Positions 1 to 8,140 of a DNA stretch of 62,339 nucleotides are shown piece by piece. The stretch comes from an uncultured Porphyromonadaceae bacterium. Its GTDB lineage: Bacteria; Bacteroidota; Bacteroidia; Bacteroidales; Muribaculaceae. A program made the position numbers and the translations under genes. Below the pieces are notes generated by a model. It was not told the origin of the DNA. It saw nothing but the letters and a program-made list of their open reading frames with translations, and searched no databases. The stretch lies in contig CAMWMK010000008.1 in assembly GCA_947175295.1 (NCBI GenBank), positions 1-62,339 of the forward strand. The letters are read 5' to 3'. Within the stretch, counting starts at the first letter, position 1. Each line of letters starts with the position of its first letter.

Positions 1-138
1 CAATCGGAGAATATGCTTTCGAAGATTGTAGCTGTCTGACATCTATAGAGATACCCAACTCAGTGACAACAATCGGAGAATATGCTTTCGAAGATTGTAG
101 CTGTCTGACATCTATAGAGATACCTAAATCAGTAACAT
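1..138 (+). repeat. 69-bp tandem DNA repeat encoding one LRR unit
   Basis: Bases 1-55 are identical to bases 70-124, with a period of 69 bp (23 codons). Later LRR units have diverged at the DNA level, so this is a recent duplication. Since the window begins inside the array, the true copy number cannot be seen, and the repeat may be the reason the sequence ends here. Confidence 0.9.
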
Positions 139-2315
139 CAATTGGAGAATATGCTTTCTATAATAGCGGACTGCTGAGTGTTTTATTTAACGCTGAGAAT
201 TGCGAGACTTGTTATAAGGTTTTTCCTGAAACTATAGAATCACTTGTCATAGGCGATAATGTAACCCATATACCTGCGTATGCTTTTCAAGGTCTACACG
301 TACTGACATCTGTTGAAATACCCAACTCCGTGACATCAATTGGAGATGGAGCTTTCTCTTACTGCTGGGAACTTACCTCCATCAACATACCCAGCTCAGT
401 GACATCTATCAGTGATGATCTTTTCTGCGAATGTCCGTCTCTTGCCTCTATAGAAATCCCTTCTTCGGTGACATCAATCGGCAGATATGCTTTCTGTGAT
501 TGCCGGGCTTTGACCTCTATAGAGATACCCAACTCAGTGACGTCAATCGGTTATCGTGCATTTGTTTGGTGTCATGGCCTGACTTCCTTGATCATTCCCC
601 CTTCCGTTACGTCGGTAGATAATGATGCTTTCATAGAATGCAATAACCTTGTTAGGTCTGCATATCCGAATCATTTGCAATGCAGTGGCAGTGGCCGTTG
701 GATCGCGTATAATCCCAAGGATGCTTTCATTGAAGACGGATTCGTATTTGGCCGGGATAAGTCCGAAATATACTTCACTCCTCTTACGCTTGACGGCGAT
801 TACACCATACCTTCCTCAGTGAAATCAATCGGACCATATGCCTTCTCGAATTGCAGCGATCTTTCATCGATCTATATGTCCGACTCAGTTAATGAAATCG
901 GAGAATCGGCATTCGAATCGGCAGGACTTACCTCTATTGAAATACCCGCTTCGGTGACATCGATCGGCAGTAGAGCTTTCGCAGGGTGCGACAGGCTCGA
1001 GAAAGTCAAGGTCATGGCGGAACTTCCGCCTGTCATGGCCGAAGGAGCGTTCGACGGGCTGTTTGGCAAGACCGAGCTTTCGGTGCCGAGTGGCGCTCTC
1101 GGTAATTATCTCGCTGGAAACTGGAGTCTCTTCGATAAGATCAGTGTAGCTGAATCGGGCCAGATGCTCAAGGATTACTCCGACGACTTACTGACCTACC
1201 GCCTTGATCCCTATGGAAGGGCGGCCTTCATCAAGAGCGGCCAGTACGCTTCTTCCGTGAGCATTCCGACGAGCGTCAACCTCAATGGCGATGGAGTATA
1301 TTTCGTGAAGGGAATCGGCTACAAGGCATTCGACGGCGTCAGGATAGGAGACGTAGTATTCAGTTCAGACAGTCGGCTCGAAAGCATCGGCGAGTATGCT
1401 TTTCAGGAAACCAGAATCACATCGCTCAACCTTCCGTCTACCGTAGAGCGTGTCCACGCATATGCCTTCTCCGGTTGCGACCGCATGAGAACGGCCACGT
1501 TCGGAAGCAGCCTCAAGTCGATCGGTGATTACGCTTTCCAGGGTTTCAACGGCCTTCAGAAGGTGGTGCTCCCCCCTTCGCTGGAGACTATCGGCGACTA
1601 CGCGTTTGCGTATTCACCCTCTCTGACAACCGTAACGATGGGTCATAACGTCAAGTCTATCGGAAACTACGCTTTCTGTGAGAGTCCGGTAGTAGTGATC
1701 TACATCACCGCTCCCCAACCCCCGATGGCCGACAACAACACCTTCAGCAATTATAACGCCAACCTCTGGCTGCCGGATAAGGATGCCGTAGCCGCATATT
1801 TCGATGCGCCTTCGTGCTGGTATCGCTTCCATACCTTTGAGATGATAGAGCCGACCGGCATCGAGATGACCGGCGACAAGAAAATCGACGGCGTACCGGG
1901 ACAGCAGATTCAGCTTAAGGCCGTCTTACAGCCGGGCAACGTCACTCTTTCCGCTGTGTTCTGGCGCTCTACAAATCCGGCGGTCGCTACAGTGGATGCC
2001 AACGGCCTCGTCACCCTCAGCTCGGGCAACGGAGGCATTCAGACCCGCAGCGGAGAGGATTCCTGCATGATCATCGCCGAGTCGCTTTATGCCGACGGTC
2101 CTATAGTGGAGGTGCCGGTGCATGTAGAGGGCTTAGGTGTGGATGAAATCGAATCAGACGGCTTCGGCGACTCCATCGACTATACGCGCCCCTACGAGGT
2201 ATACAACATGAGCGGCCTCAAGGTAGCGGACTCGACCGACGGCCTGACTAATGGACTCTACATCATCCGCCAAGGCAGCGCAGCGGTGAAGACCATGGTA
2301 AACACCAACTACTAA
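3..2315 (+). CDS. BspA-like leucine-rich-repeat secreted protein, 5' end missing
   Basis: The reading frame is open to the left edge of the window, so the N-terminus and any signal peptide are missing. The first possible start inside the window is a GTG at 63, in the middle of a repeat, and is probably not real. The protein is a long run of BspA/LRR_5 repeats of about 23 residues of the type AFxxCxxLTSIEIPxSVTSIG, interrupted around residues 180-260 and 350-420 (counted from the GTG). A bacterial Ig-like (BIG2) stretch follows at about 590-680 with the motif WRSTNPAVATVDANG. The last 45 residues (YNMSG, then NGLYIIRQG) resemble a type IX secretion sorting tail. Known relatives are surface proteins that bind host or bacterial ligands; the ligand here is unknown. 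A strong terminator follows. Confidence 0.88.
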   Translation: MGEYAFEDCSCLTSIEIPNSVTTIGEYAFEDCSCLTSIEIPKSVTSIGEYAFYNSGLLSVLFNAENCETCYKVFPETIESLVIGDNVTHIPAYAFQGLHVLTSVEIPNSVTSIGDGAFSYCWELTSINIPSSVTSISDDLFCECPSLASIEIPSSVTSIGRYAFCDCRALTSIEIPNSVTSIGYRAFVWCHGLTSLIIPPSVTSVDNDAFIECNNLVRSAYPNHLQCSGSGRWIAYNPKDAFIEDGFVFGRDKSEIYFTPLTLDGDYTIPSSVKSIGPYAFSNCSDLSSIYMSDSVNEIGESAFESAGLTSIEIPASVTSIGSRAFAGCDRLEKVKVMAELPPVMAEGAFDGLFGKTELSVPSGALGNYLAGNWSLFDKISVAESGQMLKDYSDDLLTYRLDPYGRAAFIKSGQYASSVSIPTSVNLNGDGVYFVKGIGYKAFDGVRIGDVVFSSDSRLESIGEYAFQETRITSLNLPSTVERVHAYAFSGCDRMRTATFGSSLKSIGDYAFQGFNGLQKVVLPPSLETIGDYAFAYSPSLTTVTMGHNVKSIGNYAFCESPVVVIYITAPQPPMADNNTFSNYNANLWLPDKDAVAAYFDAPSCWYRFHTFEMIEPTGIEMTGDKKIDGVPGQQIQLKAVLQPGNVTLSAVFWRSTNPAVATVDANGLVTLSSGNGGIQTRSGEDSCMIIAESLYADGPIVEVPVHVEGLGVDEIESDGFGDSIDYTRPYEVYNMSGLKVADSTDGLTNGLYIIRQGSAAVKTMVNTNY

Positions 2316-2338
2316 CTTAATTAAACCCTGATGTGATG

Positions 2339-2368
2339 GCCGGATGCAACCCTGCATCCGGCTTTTTT
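2339..2368 (+). terminator. Rho-independent terminator of the LRR gene
   Basis: A perfect 10-bp stem (2339-2348 with 2353-2362), a 4-base loop and six T residues at 2363-2368 lie 23 bases after the stop codon. This is a textbook intrinsic terminator. Confidence 0.93.
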
Positions 2369-2431
2369 CATCACCATAGGCCGATTCACTCGCTCAATAA
2401 GCAATATTGGTAGGAAAATCAGCGAAAAGGA

Positions 2432-2463
2432 TTTGTGTCCGATAAAAAAAAGATGTAAATTTG
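2432..2463 (+). promoter_or_regulatory. Bacteroidetes-type promoter for the dienelactone-hydrolase-like gene
   Basis: TTTG at 2432-2435 and TAAATTTG at 2456-2463 are separated by 20 bp, matching the Bacteroidetes sigma-ABfr consensus (TTTG, 19-21 bp, TAnnTTTG). The -7 box ends only four bases before the predicted ATG at 2468. Confidence 0.75.
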
Positions 2464-2467
2464 CAAC

Positions 2468-3547
2468 ATGAAATCAAGACACCTCGCAGCCGCGATTATG
2501 GCAACTGCATTATTGACGACAAACGCTGAAAACATGAACACAACGACTATCAAACTTCCTGCAGAGGAACTGAACATCACCCAGGAATGGGACAAGGTGT
2601 TCCCGAAGAGTAATAAGGTAGAACATAAAAAAGTAACGTTCCCCAACCGTTACGGCATAACGCTTGTGGCGGATGTCTACATGCCCAAAGGGGCCAAGGG
2701 ACCTCTCCCCGCCGTTGCTGTATGCGGGCCGTTCGGTGCGGTAAAAGAGCAGAGCTCGGGCCTTTACGCCCAGGAAATGGCTGAACGCGGTTTCTATGCC
2801 TTAGCGTTCGACCCGTCTTTCACCGGCGAAAGCGGAGGACATCCGAGATATATGACTTCTCCCGACATCAACACCGAGGATTTCAGTGCGGCGGTTGATT
2901 ATCTCGTTACCAATCCCATGGTAGAACCGGAAGCCGTAGGCATCATCGGCATCTGTGGCTGGGGAGGCATAGCCTTAAATGCCGCTGCATCTGATCCACG
3001 CATAAAAGCAACGGTCGCCTCCACTATGTATGACATGAGCCGTGTTGACTCCAACGGCTATTTCGACAGCGCCGACAGCGCTGAAGCACGCAATGAGATG
3101 CGCAAGACCCTTGCCGCACAGCGTACGGAAGATTTCCGAACCGGCACCCCCAAACCGGGCGGAGGGGTTCCGGACGTCCTTCCGGAGGATGCTCCACAGT
3201 TCTTCAAAGACTATCACGCCTATTATAAGACAGAGCGCGGATACCATCCCAGGTCGCTCAATTCAAACGGCGGACGCAATGTGACGGCCGTCATCCCCTG
3301 GATCAATTCACCGCTTATGAGCCGCATTGACGAGATTGAGAATGCAGTAATGATAGTACATGGGGAAAAGGCCCATTCGTTCTATTTCGGCAGTGACGCC
3401 TATAAACGTCTCAATGTCACTCCGGGAAAGGACAACAACAAGCTCTTCATGGTCATACCCGGAGCCTCCCATACCGACCTATACGATCAGAAAGACAAGA
3501 TTCCTTTCGACGCAATAGAAAGTTTCTTTCATGAATATCTGAATTGA
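2468..3547 (+). CDS. Secreted alpha/beta hydrolase, dienelactone-hydrolase-like
   Basis: The 359-residue protein has an N-terminal signal peptide (about residues 1-20) and an alpha/beta-hydrolase fold. The nucleophile elbow reads GICGWGG with Cys163 at the usual serine position, as in dienelactone hydrolases. A likely acid region lies at HGEKAHS and the catalytic His is probably in the C-terminal GASHTD motif. Similar Bacteroidetes proteins are annotated only as alpha/beta hydrolases, so the substrate is unknown. The start at 2468 lies almost on the expected transcription start, so the mRNA would be nearly leaderless; an ATG at 2498 is the alternative but would shorten the signal peptide. The next gene starts 64 bp downstream and may be co-transcribed. 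Confidence 0.85.
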   Translation: MKSRHLAAAIMATALLTTNAENMNTTTIKLPAEELNITQEWDKVFPKSNKVEHKKVTFPNRYGITLVADVYMPKGAKGPLPAVAVCGPFGAVKEQSSGLYAQEMAERGFYALAFDPSFTGESGGHPRYMTSPDINTEDFSAAVDYLVTNPMVEPEAVGIIGICGWGGIALNAAASDPRIKATVASTMYDMSRVDSNGYFDSADSAEARNEMRKTLAAQRTEDFRTGTPKPGGGVPDVLPEDAPQFFKDYHAYYKTERGYHPRSLNSNGGRNVTAVIPWINSPLMSRIDEIENAVMIVHGEKAHSFYFGSDAYKRLNVTPGKDNNKLFMVIPGASHTDLYDQKDKIPFDAIESFFHEYLN

Positions 3548-3611
3548 ATCCATTGAATGCCTGACAGACAGGAATCCATGTCATCAATGGAAATAAAACC
3601 CGCATAACGCG

Positions 3612-4427
3612 ATGAAACGAGTAGTAATAACGCTAATAAGCATAACCTATATTTTCACCCTTATGGCTCAGACAAAAATAGTGCAGACAGCCGGACGCGA
3701 TGCGCTCGGAGAGTTTGCTCCCGAGTTCGCGCATCTAAACGACGACATACTCTTTGGAGAGGTATGGAGCAGAAACGACCTGCTTTCCATGCGCGACCGC
3801 AGTATGGTCACCATAACCTCCCTCATCTCACAGGGCATCACCGACAGTTCGCTCACATATCATCTTCAGGAAGCAAAGAAAAACGGTATCACCCGTACGG
3901 AGGCGGCAGAGATCATCACCCACATCGCCTTTTATGCAGGTTGGCCAAAGGCCTGGGCGGCGTTCCGTCTTGCCAAAGACGTATGGAATGAAGACATCAA
4001 GGGAGATGATGCGAAAGCGGCGTTTCAGCGCCAGATGATATTCCCCATAGGAGAACCCAATACGGCATATGCCAAATATTTCATCGGCAACAGCTATTTG
4101 GCTCAGATTTCCGACTCCCAGATACCTTTCGCAAATGTAACCTTTGAACCTGGATGCCGCAACAACTGGCATATACACAAGGCTGAAAAAGGGGGCGGAC
4201 AGATGCTTGTCGGCGTAGCGGGGCGTGGCTGGTATCAGGAGGAAGGGAAACCTGCCGTAGAGATTCTTCCCGGCACGGTAGTCCATATTCCGGCCAACGT
4301 GAAGCACTGGCATGGAGCGGCCAAGGATTCATGGTTTGCCCATCTGGCATTCGCCGTTCCGGGAGAAGAGTCCGAAAACGTATGGCTCGAACCAGTGACC
4401 GACGAGCAATATCTTACAATCGAGTAA
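3612..4427 (+). CDS. Carboxymuconolactone decarboxylase-cupin fusion, exported
   Basis: The 271-residue protein has an N-terminal hydrophobic signal (about residues 1-19, ending LMAQ). A carboxymuconolactone decarboxylase/AhpD-like domain follows (about 35-125; ITHIAFYAGWPKAWAA), then a cupin domain (about 155-255). The cupin carries likely metal ligands in the motifs HIHKAEKGGGQ and HIPANVKHWHG. Such fusions are common in gut Bacteroidales and often sit beside small oxidoreductases or hydrolases. The CMD half lacks an obvious AhpD CxxC pair, so peroxidase activity is not supported. The enzyme's reaction is not known. It may form a two-gene unit with the preceding hydrolase. Confidence 0.85.
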   Translation: MKRVVITLISITYIFTLMAQTKIVQTAGRDALGEFAPEFAHLNDDILFGEVWSRNDLLSMRDRSMVTITSLISQGITDSSLTYHLQEAKKNGITRTEAAEIITHIAFYAGWPKAWAAFRLAKDVWNEDIKGDDAKAAFQRQMIFPIGEPNTAYAKYFIGNSYLAQISDSQIPFANVTFEPGCRNNWHIHKAEKGGGQMLVGVAGRGWYQEEGKPAVEILPGTVVHIPANVKHWHGAAKDSWFAHLAFAVPGEESENVWLEPVTDEQYLTIE

Positions 4428-4447
4428 TTTAAGTTTCGCAAGCTCAC

Positions 4448-4642
4448 TTAAGGGTTAAAGGTTAAGGGTTAAGGGTAATGTCACTAAAATAAGCATCCGC
4501 TAAATGCAGCCCCTCCGGGGCTGATGATACAGGGGATTGCATATTCCCCCGATTTCATCGGGGGTTAACAGGATGATTGCCCTCCGGGCAATTTCGCATC
4601 ATGGCTTATTTTAGTGACATTAGGGTTAAGGGTTAAGGGTTA
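4448..4642 (+). repeat. TTAAGGG heptamer tracts flanking an inserted palindromic element
   Basis: Four near-perfect TTAAGGG heptamers occupy 4448-4475 (the second reads TTAAAGG). After the palindromic element the array resumes as TAGGG plus two perfect heptamers (4621-4639). An imperfect inverted echo of the outer flank (AGCTTGCG with AACCTT runs) lies at about 4695-4740, so the intergenic region is built as nested inverted repeats. Confidence 0.8.
4476..4622. mobile_element. MITE-like palindromic element with 17-bp terminal inverted repeats and TA flanks
   Basis: The arms 4476-4494 and 4604-4622 form a perfect 19-bp inverted repeat. If the outermost TA on each side is a target-site duplication, the element is about 143 bp with 17-bp terminal repeats beginning ATGTCACTAAAATAAGC. 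The interior holds several further hairpins, including a GCAGCCCC/GGGGCTG pair, CCCCCGAT/ATCGGGGG and ATTGCCC/GGGCAAT. It encodes nothing. The structure resembles TA-inserting IS630/Tc1-mariner-derived MITEs, or a large REP-like palindrome; no transposase is present in the window. Confidence 0.65.
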
Positions 4643-4752
4643 AATAATACTTGGAAAGAGGATGATTTGAATAGAAAAAGATCATTCCCGGATTAACCTT
4701 ATAACCTTTTAACCTTCAACTTAAGCTTGCGGAAGTTGAAGGTCATGACTAT

Positions 4753-4770
4753 AATTTGAACAGCTACTTA
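4753..4770 (-). repeat. Copy A of the TAAGTAGCTGTTCAAATT repeat
   Basis: On the minus strand this reads TAAGTAGCTGTTCAAATT, identical over 18 bp to 8121-8138 on the plus strand. The two copies therefore face each other around the first riboswitch and cobUTSC. Confidence 0.8.
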
Positions 4771-4777
4771 AACGAAA

Positions 4778-4811
4778 TACGGCAAGACTCACGTCGGTGA
4801 GTCTTGCCGTA
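4778..4811 (+). terminator. 15-bp perfect hairpin, possible terminator
   Basis: A perfect 15-bp stem (4778-4792 with 4797-4811) with loop GTCG. No T-run follows on the plus strand, while T-rich sequence follows on the minus strand. It may end transcription from the cupin gene; as an intrinsic terminator it is only half complete. The rest of 4428-5042 holds repeats and a weak 60-codon frame (4863-5045) that I do not accept as a gene. Confidence 0.5.
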
Positions 4812-5042
4812 AGCATAATAACAGGAGAGGCCGGCACATCCTGAAGCGATCATGCTTTTTCTATGGAGTTTAGCTTTCGAAACATCCAGCGGCATATGAG
4901 AAAGAAGTATGCCGTCAAGCAGAACCATAAGATGTATGTGGATGTGGGCGAAACCATCTCATTTGCACGTAATTTCACGCACAACCACCGAGAAAGTACA
5001 TTTTTTTGTAACGGAGATAATAGAAATATAAGAATTTTTCAT

Positions 5043-5050
5043 TAACTTTG
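5043..5050 (+). promoter_or_regulatory. Putative -7 box upstream of the first cobalamin riboswitch
   Basis: TAACTTTG matches the Bacteroidetes -7 consensus TAnnTTTG and lies immediately before the riboswitch aptamer. No TTTG is found at the expected 19-21 bp upstream; the nearest, at 5005-5008, is too far away. Confidence 0.5.
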
Positions 5051-5056
5051 CATCGC

Positions 5057-5220
5057 CGTTAGGTGAACGGATTATTTTTTATCCGTGTGAGGGAATCCGG
5101 TGTAAGACCGGAACAGTGCCAGCTACTGTAATGCCCTGTCAAGTATCTTCCGATAATGGCCACTTCAGCATAGAGGGAAGGCCGGAAAGGTATGGGCAAA
5201 GTCAGGAAACCTGCCTAACG
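5057..5220 (+). promoter_or_regulatory. Cobalamin riboswitch controlling cobUTSC
   Basis: The region carries the hallmarks of an adenosylcobalamin-class aptamer: GGGAATCCGGTG followed by GACCGGAACAGTGCC and ACTGTAAT, a GGCCACTT core segment, and the B12 box AGTCAGGAAACCTGCC at about 5200-5215. A P1 stem can form between CGTTAGG (from 5057) and CCTAACG (5214-5220). It sits 40 bases before cobU. These elements normally repress expression when cobalamin is bound, by masking the start region or by termination. No clear terminator is visible here, so translational control is more likely. Confidence 0.95.
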
Positions 5221-5260
5221 ACATATTAGAATTATTATTTCTGGGACAAAATAATTAACT

Positions 5261-5806
5261 ATGACAATAGACAACAGACACAGTGAACCAAGAATCATTA
5301 TGGTCACCGGAGGGCAGCGAAGCGGAAAAAGCGCTTTTGCAGAAAGTCTGGCTTTAAACATATCACCTCACCCTACCTATCTCGCTACCGCCAGAGTTTT
5401 TGACGATGAAATGAAGCAGAGAGTGAGGGTACATCAGGAACGCAGGGGTGAGCTATGGAGAAATATCGAAGCTCCCCTTGGAATCGACTCATTATGCTTT
5501 TCCAAACACGAAGTAGTGCTGATAGATTGCCTCACGCTATGGGCTATGAACTGGATGTTTGAGAAAAACGAGAACATCGGGGAAGCCCTTTCAGCACTTA
5601 AAAGCCAAATAAGCCTGGTGATGGAATCCGGAGCGATAGCAATAATAGTCACCAATGAGATCGGCCTGGGAGGAGTAAGTGAGAATGAATTGCAACGAAA
5701 ATTCACCGACTTACAAGGTATGATAAACCAATACGTCAGTTCCATAGCCGATGAAGTATATATGGTAGTCTCGGGCATACCAATGAAAATAAAGTCACTG
5801 TCATGA
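5261..5806 (+). CDS. cobU: Adenosylcobinamide kinase / adenosylcobinamide-phosphate guanylyltransferase
   Basis: The 181-residue protein matches CobU in length and motifs. It has the P-loop GGQRSGKS near residue 20, the VHQERR segment with the guanylylated histidine, DCLTLW, and a [13 protein letters not shown] motif. It phosphorylates adenosylcobinamide and transfers GMP to give adenosylcobinamide-GDP for CobS. It is the first gene after a cobalamin riboswitch. Its stop overlaps the cobT start by 4 bp (ATGA), indicating translational coupling. An internal ATG at codon 14 (before VTGGQ) is a possible shorter start, but the upstream ATG fits the family and the riboswitch spacing. Confidence 0.95.
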   Translation: MTIDNRHSEPRIIMVTGGQRSGKSAFAESLALNISPHPTYLATARVFDDEMKQRVRVHQERRGELWRNIEAPLGIDSLCFSKHEVVLIDCLTLWAMNWMFEKNENIGEALSALKSQISLVMESGAIAIIVTNEIGLGGVSENELQRKFTDLQGMINQYVSSIADEVYMVVSGIPMKIKSLS

Positions 5807-6843
5807 AAGAATTCAATATCCATCCAATTTCGCGGACAATAGAAGCGGCCATCAAGGATAAAATAGACAATCTCACAAAACCCAAAGGCTCCTTAGGACG
5901 ACTGGAGGAAATAGCCGAACAGATATGCCTGATTCAACAGACACTTAACCCTACACTCCGACAGCCGCATAATGTGCTTTTCGCAGGCGATCACGGAATT
6001 ATCGAAGAAGGCGTAAGCGTATCTCCGAAAGAAGTGACATGGCAACAGCTCAGCCACTTCTCGAAGGGGGGTGCCGGCATAAACTTCCTGTGTGACCAGC
6101 ATGGTTTCAAACTTATATTGGTCGACGCAGGGGTTGACTACGACATTCCATCGGGACACGGAATCGTCGATATGAAGGTAGGGCGCGGAACCCGCAATTT
6201 CCTTCATGGTCCGGCCATGACTGAAGAGGAACTGACTCTCTGCATCGAAAGAGGATCCAAAACAGTAGAGGAGATACATGGCGCTACAGGGTGCAACATC
6301 ATCAGCTTCGGAGAAATGGGAAGCGGCAACACTTCACCCTCAGCAGTATGGATGCATCTTTTCACCGGAATACCATTGGAAAAATGCATCGGTGCCGGGG
6401 CGGGACTGGACAACGCCGGGATACGACACAAATATGAAGTGCTGTCAAAGGCGGTAGCCAATTATGACGGAGCAGACACAGTTGAAGCTAAAATCGCATG
6501 GTTTGGTGGTTTTGAGATGGTAATGGCTATCGGAGGAATGCTGAAGGCAGCAGAACTTGGAATGACAATCATAGTAGACGGATTCATCATGACAAGCGTG
6601 ATGCTTGCAGCTTCGAAGCTATATCCTGCCGTAATGGAATATGCCGTTTTCGGACATCAGGGTGACGAGAGCGGCCATAAACAGATGCTTGAGGCAATGG
6701 GAGCAAGAGCGCTTCTCCACCTCGACCTTCGTCTCGGAGAAGGATCAGGAGCCGTATGCGCCTATCCTATCATAGAATCGGCAGTAAGGATGATCAACAG
6801 AATGGACAGCTTCCAGTCTGTCAATGTAACTAAATATTTCTGA
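5803..6843 (+). CDS. cobT: Nicotinate-nucleotide-dimethylbenzimidazole phosphoribosyltransferase
   Basis: The 346-residue protein is a full-length CobT. Family motifs include [13 protein letters not shown] near the N-terminus, [19 protein letters not shown], and a C-terminal LRLGEGSGA segment containing the catalytic glutamate. It activates a lower-ligand base such as 5,6-dimethylbenzimidazole with nicotinate mononucleotide to form alpha-ribazole phosphate. Gut Bacteroidetes often attach other bases, so the natural base cannot be deduced. It overlaps cobU by 4 bp and cobS by 1 bp. Confidence 0.96.
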   Translation: MKEFNIHPISRTIEAAIKDKIDNLTKPKGSLGRLEEIAEQICLIQQTLNPTLRQPHNVLFAGDHGIIEEGVSVSPKEVTWQQLSHFSKGGAGINFLCDQHGFKLILVDAGVDYDIPSGHGIVDMKVGRGTRNFLHGPAMTEEELTLCIERGSKTVEEIHGATGCNIISFGEMGSGNTSPSAVWMHLFTGIPLEKCIGAGAGLDNAGIRHKYEVLSKAVANYDGADTVEAKIAWFGGFEMVMAIGGMLKAAELGMTIIVDGFIMTSVMLAASKLYPAVMEYAVFGHQGDESGHKQMLEAMGARALLHLDLRLGEGSGAVCAYPIIESAVRMINRMDSFQSVNVTKYF

Positions 6844-7601
6844 TGAAACATATAGCGGCGGCCCTGACCTTCTTCACACGTATACCAATCTGGAAATGGA
6901 CTGAGATTCCTCAGAAATACTATTCATCGGTTGTGGGCTTCTGGCCAATGACCGGATGGGTGACAGGAGGCCTCACAACGTTGCTGTTATGGCTTGCGGC
7001 CCAGGCATTTCCGATGTTGCCGGCTGTCATCATCGCCCTCACCGGCAGGATACTCCTTACAGGCGGGCTGCATGAAGACGGACTCGCTGATTTCTGCGAC
7101 GGATTCGGAGGAGGCACAAGCAAAGACCGGATTCTCGCGATAATGAAGGATTCCCACATCGGGACCTACGGAGTGTTGGGATTGATCTTCTACAGTCTTT
7201 GGTATGTATCCATAGCCATGTCTCTTCCACTAATGACAGCGGTGGCCGCCATCATCGCCTCCGATGCCTTTGCCAAAGCCTGCGCAGCCCAGCTCATCAA
7301 TCTTCTCCCCTATTCCAGACCGGAAGGAGCCAAAAACAGAATCAGTTATGAGCGCATGACGATATGGCAGTCATTGATTGCGGTGTCGTCAGGAATGTTG
7401 CCGGTCTGCCTATTGGCATACATCGATATGTTGCTTATGGTGTCGATAACCGCTCCAATTATCGTCATCAGTCTGTTGACACTATATTTGAAGCATAAGA
7501 TCGGAGGCTATACAGGAGACTGCTGCGGGGCGGCCTGTCTGCTGTGCGAGTTATCGATGCTTGCCGCGATAGCCATGATCTACAATACTCAAACTCCATG
7601 A
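6843..7601 (+). CDS. cobS: Adenosylcobinamide-GDP ribazoletransferase (cobalamin synthase)
   Basis: The 252-residue integral membrane protein has about six to seven hydrophobic segments. Conserved CobS features include the N-terminal FFTRIP, the Mg-binding DGLADFCDGFGGG region (about residues 79-91) and IMKDSHIGTYG. It joins adenosylcobinamide-GDP to alpha-ribazole (phosphate), the last assembly step, at the cytoplasmic membrane. The start codon overlaps the cobT stop (TGATG). Confidence 0.95.
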   Translation: MKHIAAALTFFTRIPIWKWTEIPQKYYSSVVGFWPMTGWVTGGLTTLLLWLAAQAFPMLPAVIIALTGRILLTGGLHEDGLADFCDGFGGGTSKDRILAIMKDSHIGTYGVLGLIFYSLWYVSIAMSLPLMTAVAAIIASDAFAKACAAQLINLLPYSRPEGAKNRISYERMTIWQSLIAVSSGMLPVCLLAYIDMLLMVSITAPIIVISLLTLYLKHKIGGYTGDCCGAACLLCELSMLAAIAMIYNTQTP

Positions 7602-8140
7602 AGATAACACTCATAAGACATACATCCGTAGCCGTCAGAAGAGGAATATGCTACGGACATACGGATGTGGAACTGGCTGAAACATTTCCACAAGAAGCTG
7701 AGAAAGTGGCTGAAAGATTAGGATCTGAATCTTTTGATAAAGTCTTTACCAGTCCACTTAGCCGCTGCCGGAAACTCGCCGCATACTGTGGTTTTCCCGA
7801 TGCAATACCTGATGCACGCATCATTGAAATGAATTTCGGAGAATGGGAGATGCACGACTTCAATGAGATAAAGGATCCACGGCTTCAGGAATGGTTTGAC
7901 GACTACATGAATGTCGCTCCGACGGGAGGAGAATCAGCGATGCAACAAAGGAGCCGCTTCATAGACTTCATAGAATCCCTACGCCTCGAGACACCCAATG
8001 CATCCAGCGTAGCGGTGTTCACTCACGGAGGTATCCTCGTACACGCCCTCAACATCTTCACCGGCCGGGATTACGATTCCCTATTCAGGAGCATTCCGCC
8101 GTTTGGCTCAGTAATAACACTAAGTAGCTGTTCAAATTAA
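7598..8140 (+). CDS. cobC: Alpha-ribazole phosphatase, histidine phosphatase family
   Basis: The chosen start (ATG at 7598) overlaps the cobS stop as ATGA and begins MKITLIRHTS, the typical RHG-type phosphatase N-terminus. A longer frame from 7544 adds 18 residues antisense to sense and is not supported. Motifs are LIRHT (catalytic His), TSPLSRC, MNFGEWE and VFTHGG. The 180-residue enzyme removes phosphate from alpha-ribazole phosphate or adenosylcobalamin phosphate. Its last codons (LSSCSN and the stop) are supplied by an 18-bp repeat also found at 4753-4770, which suggests the repeat was recruited as the gene end. Confidence 0.92.
   Translation: MKITLIRHTSVAVRRGICYGHTDVELAETFPQEAEKVAERLGSESFDKVFTSPLSRCRKLAAYCGFPDAIPDARIIEMNFGEWEMHDFNEIKDPRLQEWFDDYMNVAPTGGESAMQQRSRFIDFIESLRLETPNASSVAVFTHGGILVHALNIFTGRDYDSLFRSIPPFGSVITLSSCSN

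Noticed and set aside
3549..3591. Hairpin between the hydrolase and CMD-cupin genes as a terminator
   Set aside because: The 8-bp outer stem has a large loop and no T-run; it does not convincingly separate the genes.
4448..4642. CRISPR array
   Set aside because: The repeats are 7-bp tandem units without spacers and no cas genes occur in the window.
4863..5045. 60-codon open frame between the hairpin and the first riboswitch
   Set aside because: It overlaps the putative -7 box of the riboswitch, has no recognisable features, and its composition looks non-coding.
7544..7597. Upstream extension of cobC
   Set aside because: The 18 extra residues lie within cobS and do not resemble the family; the ATG at 7598 gives an ATGA overlap and a canonical RHG N-terminus.
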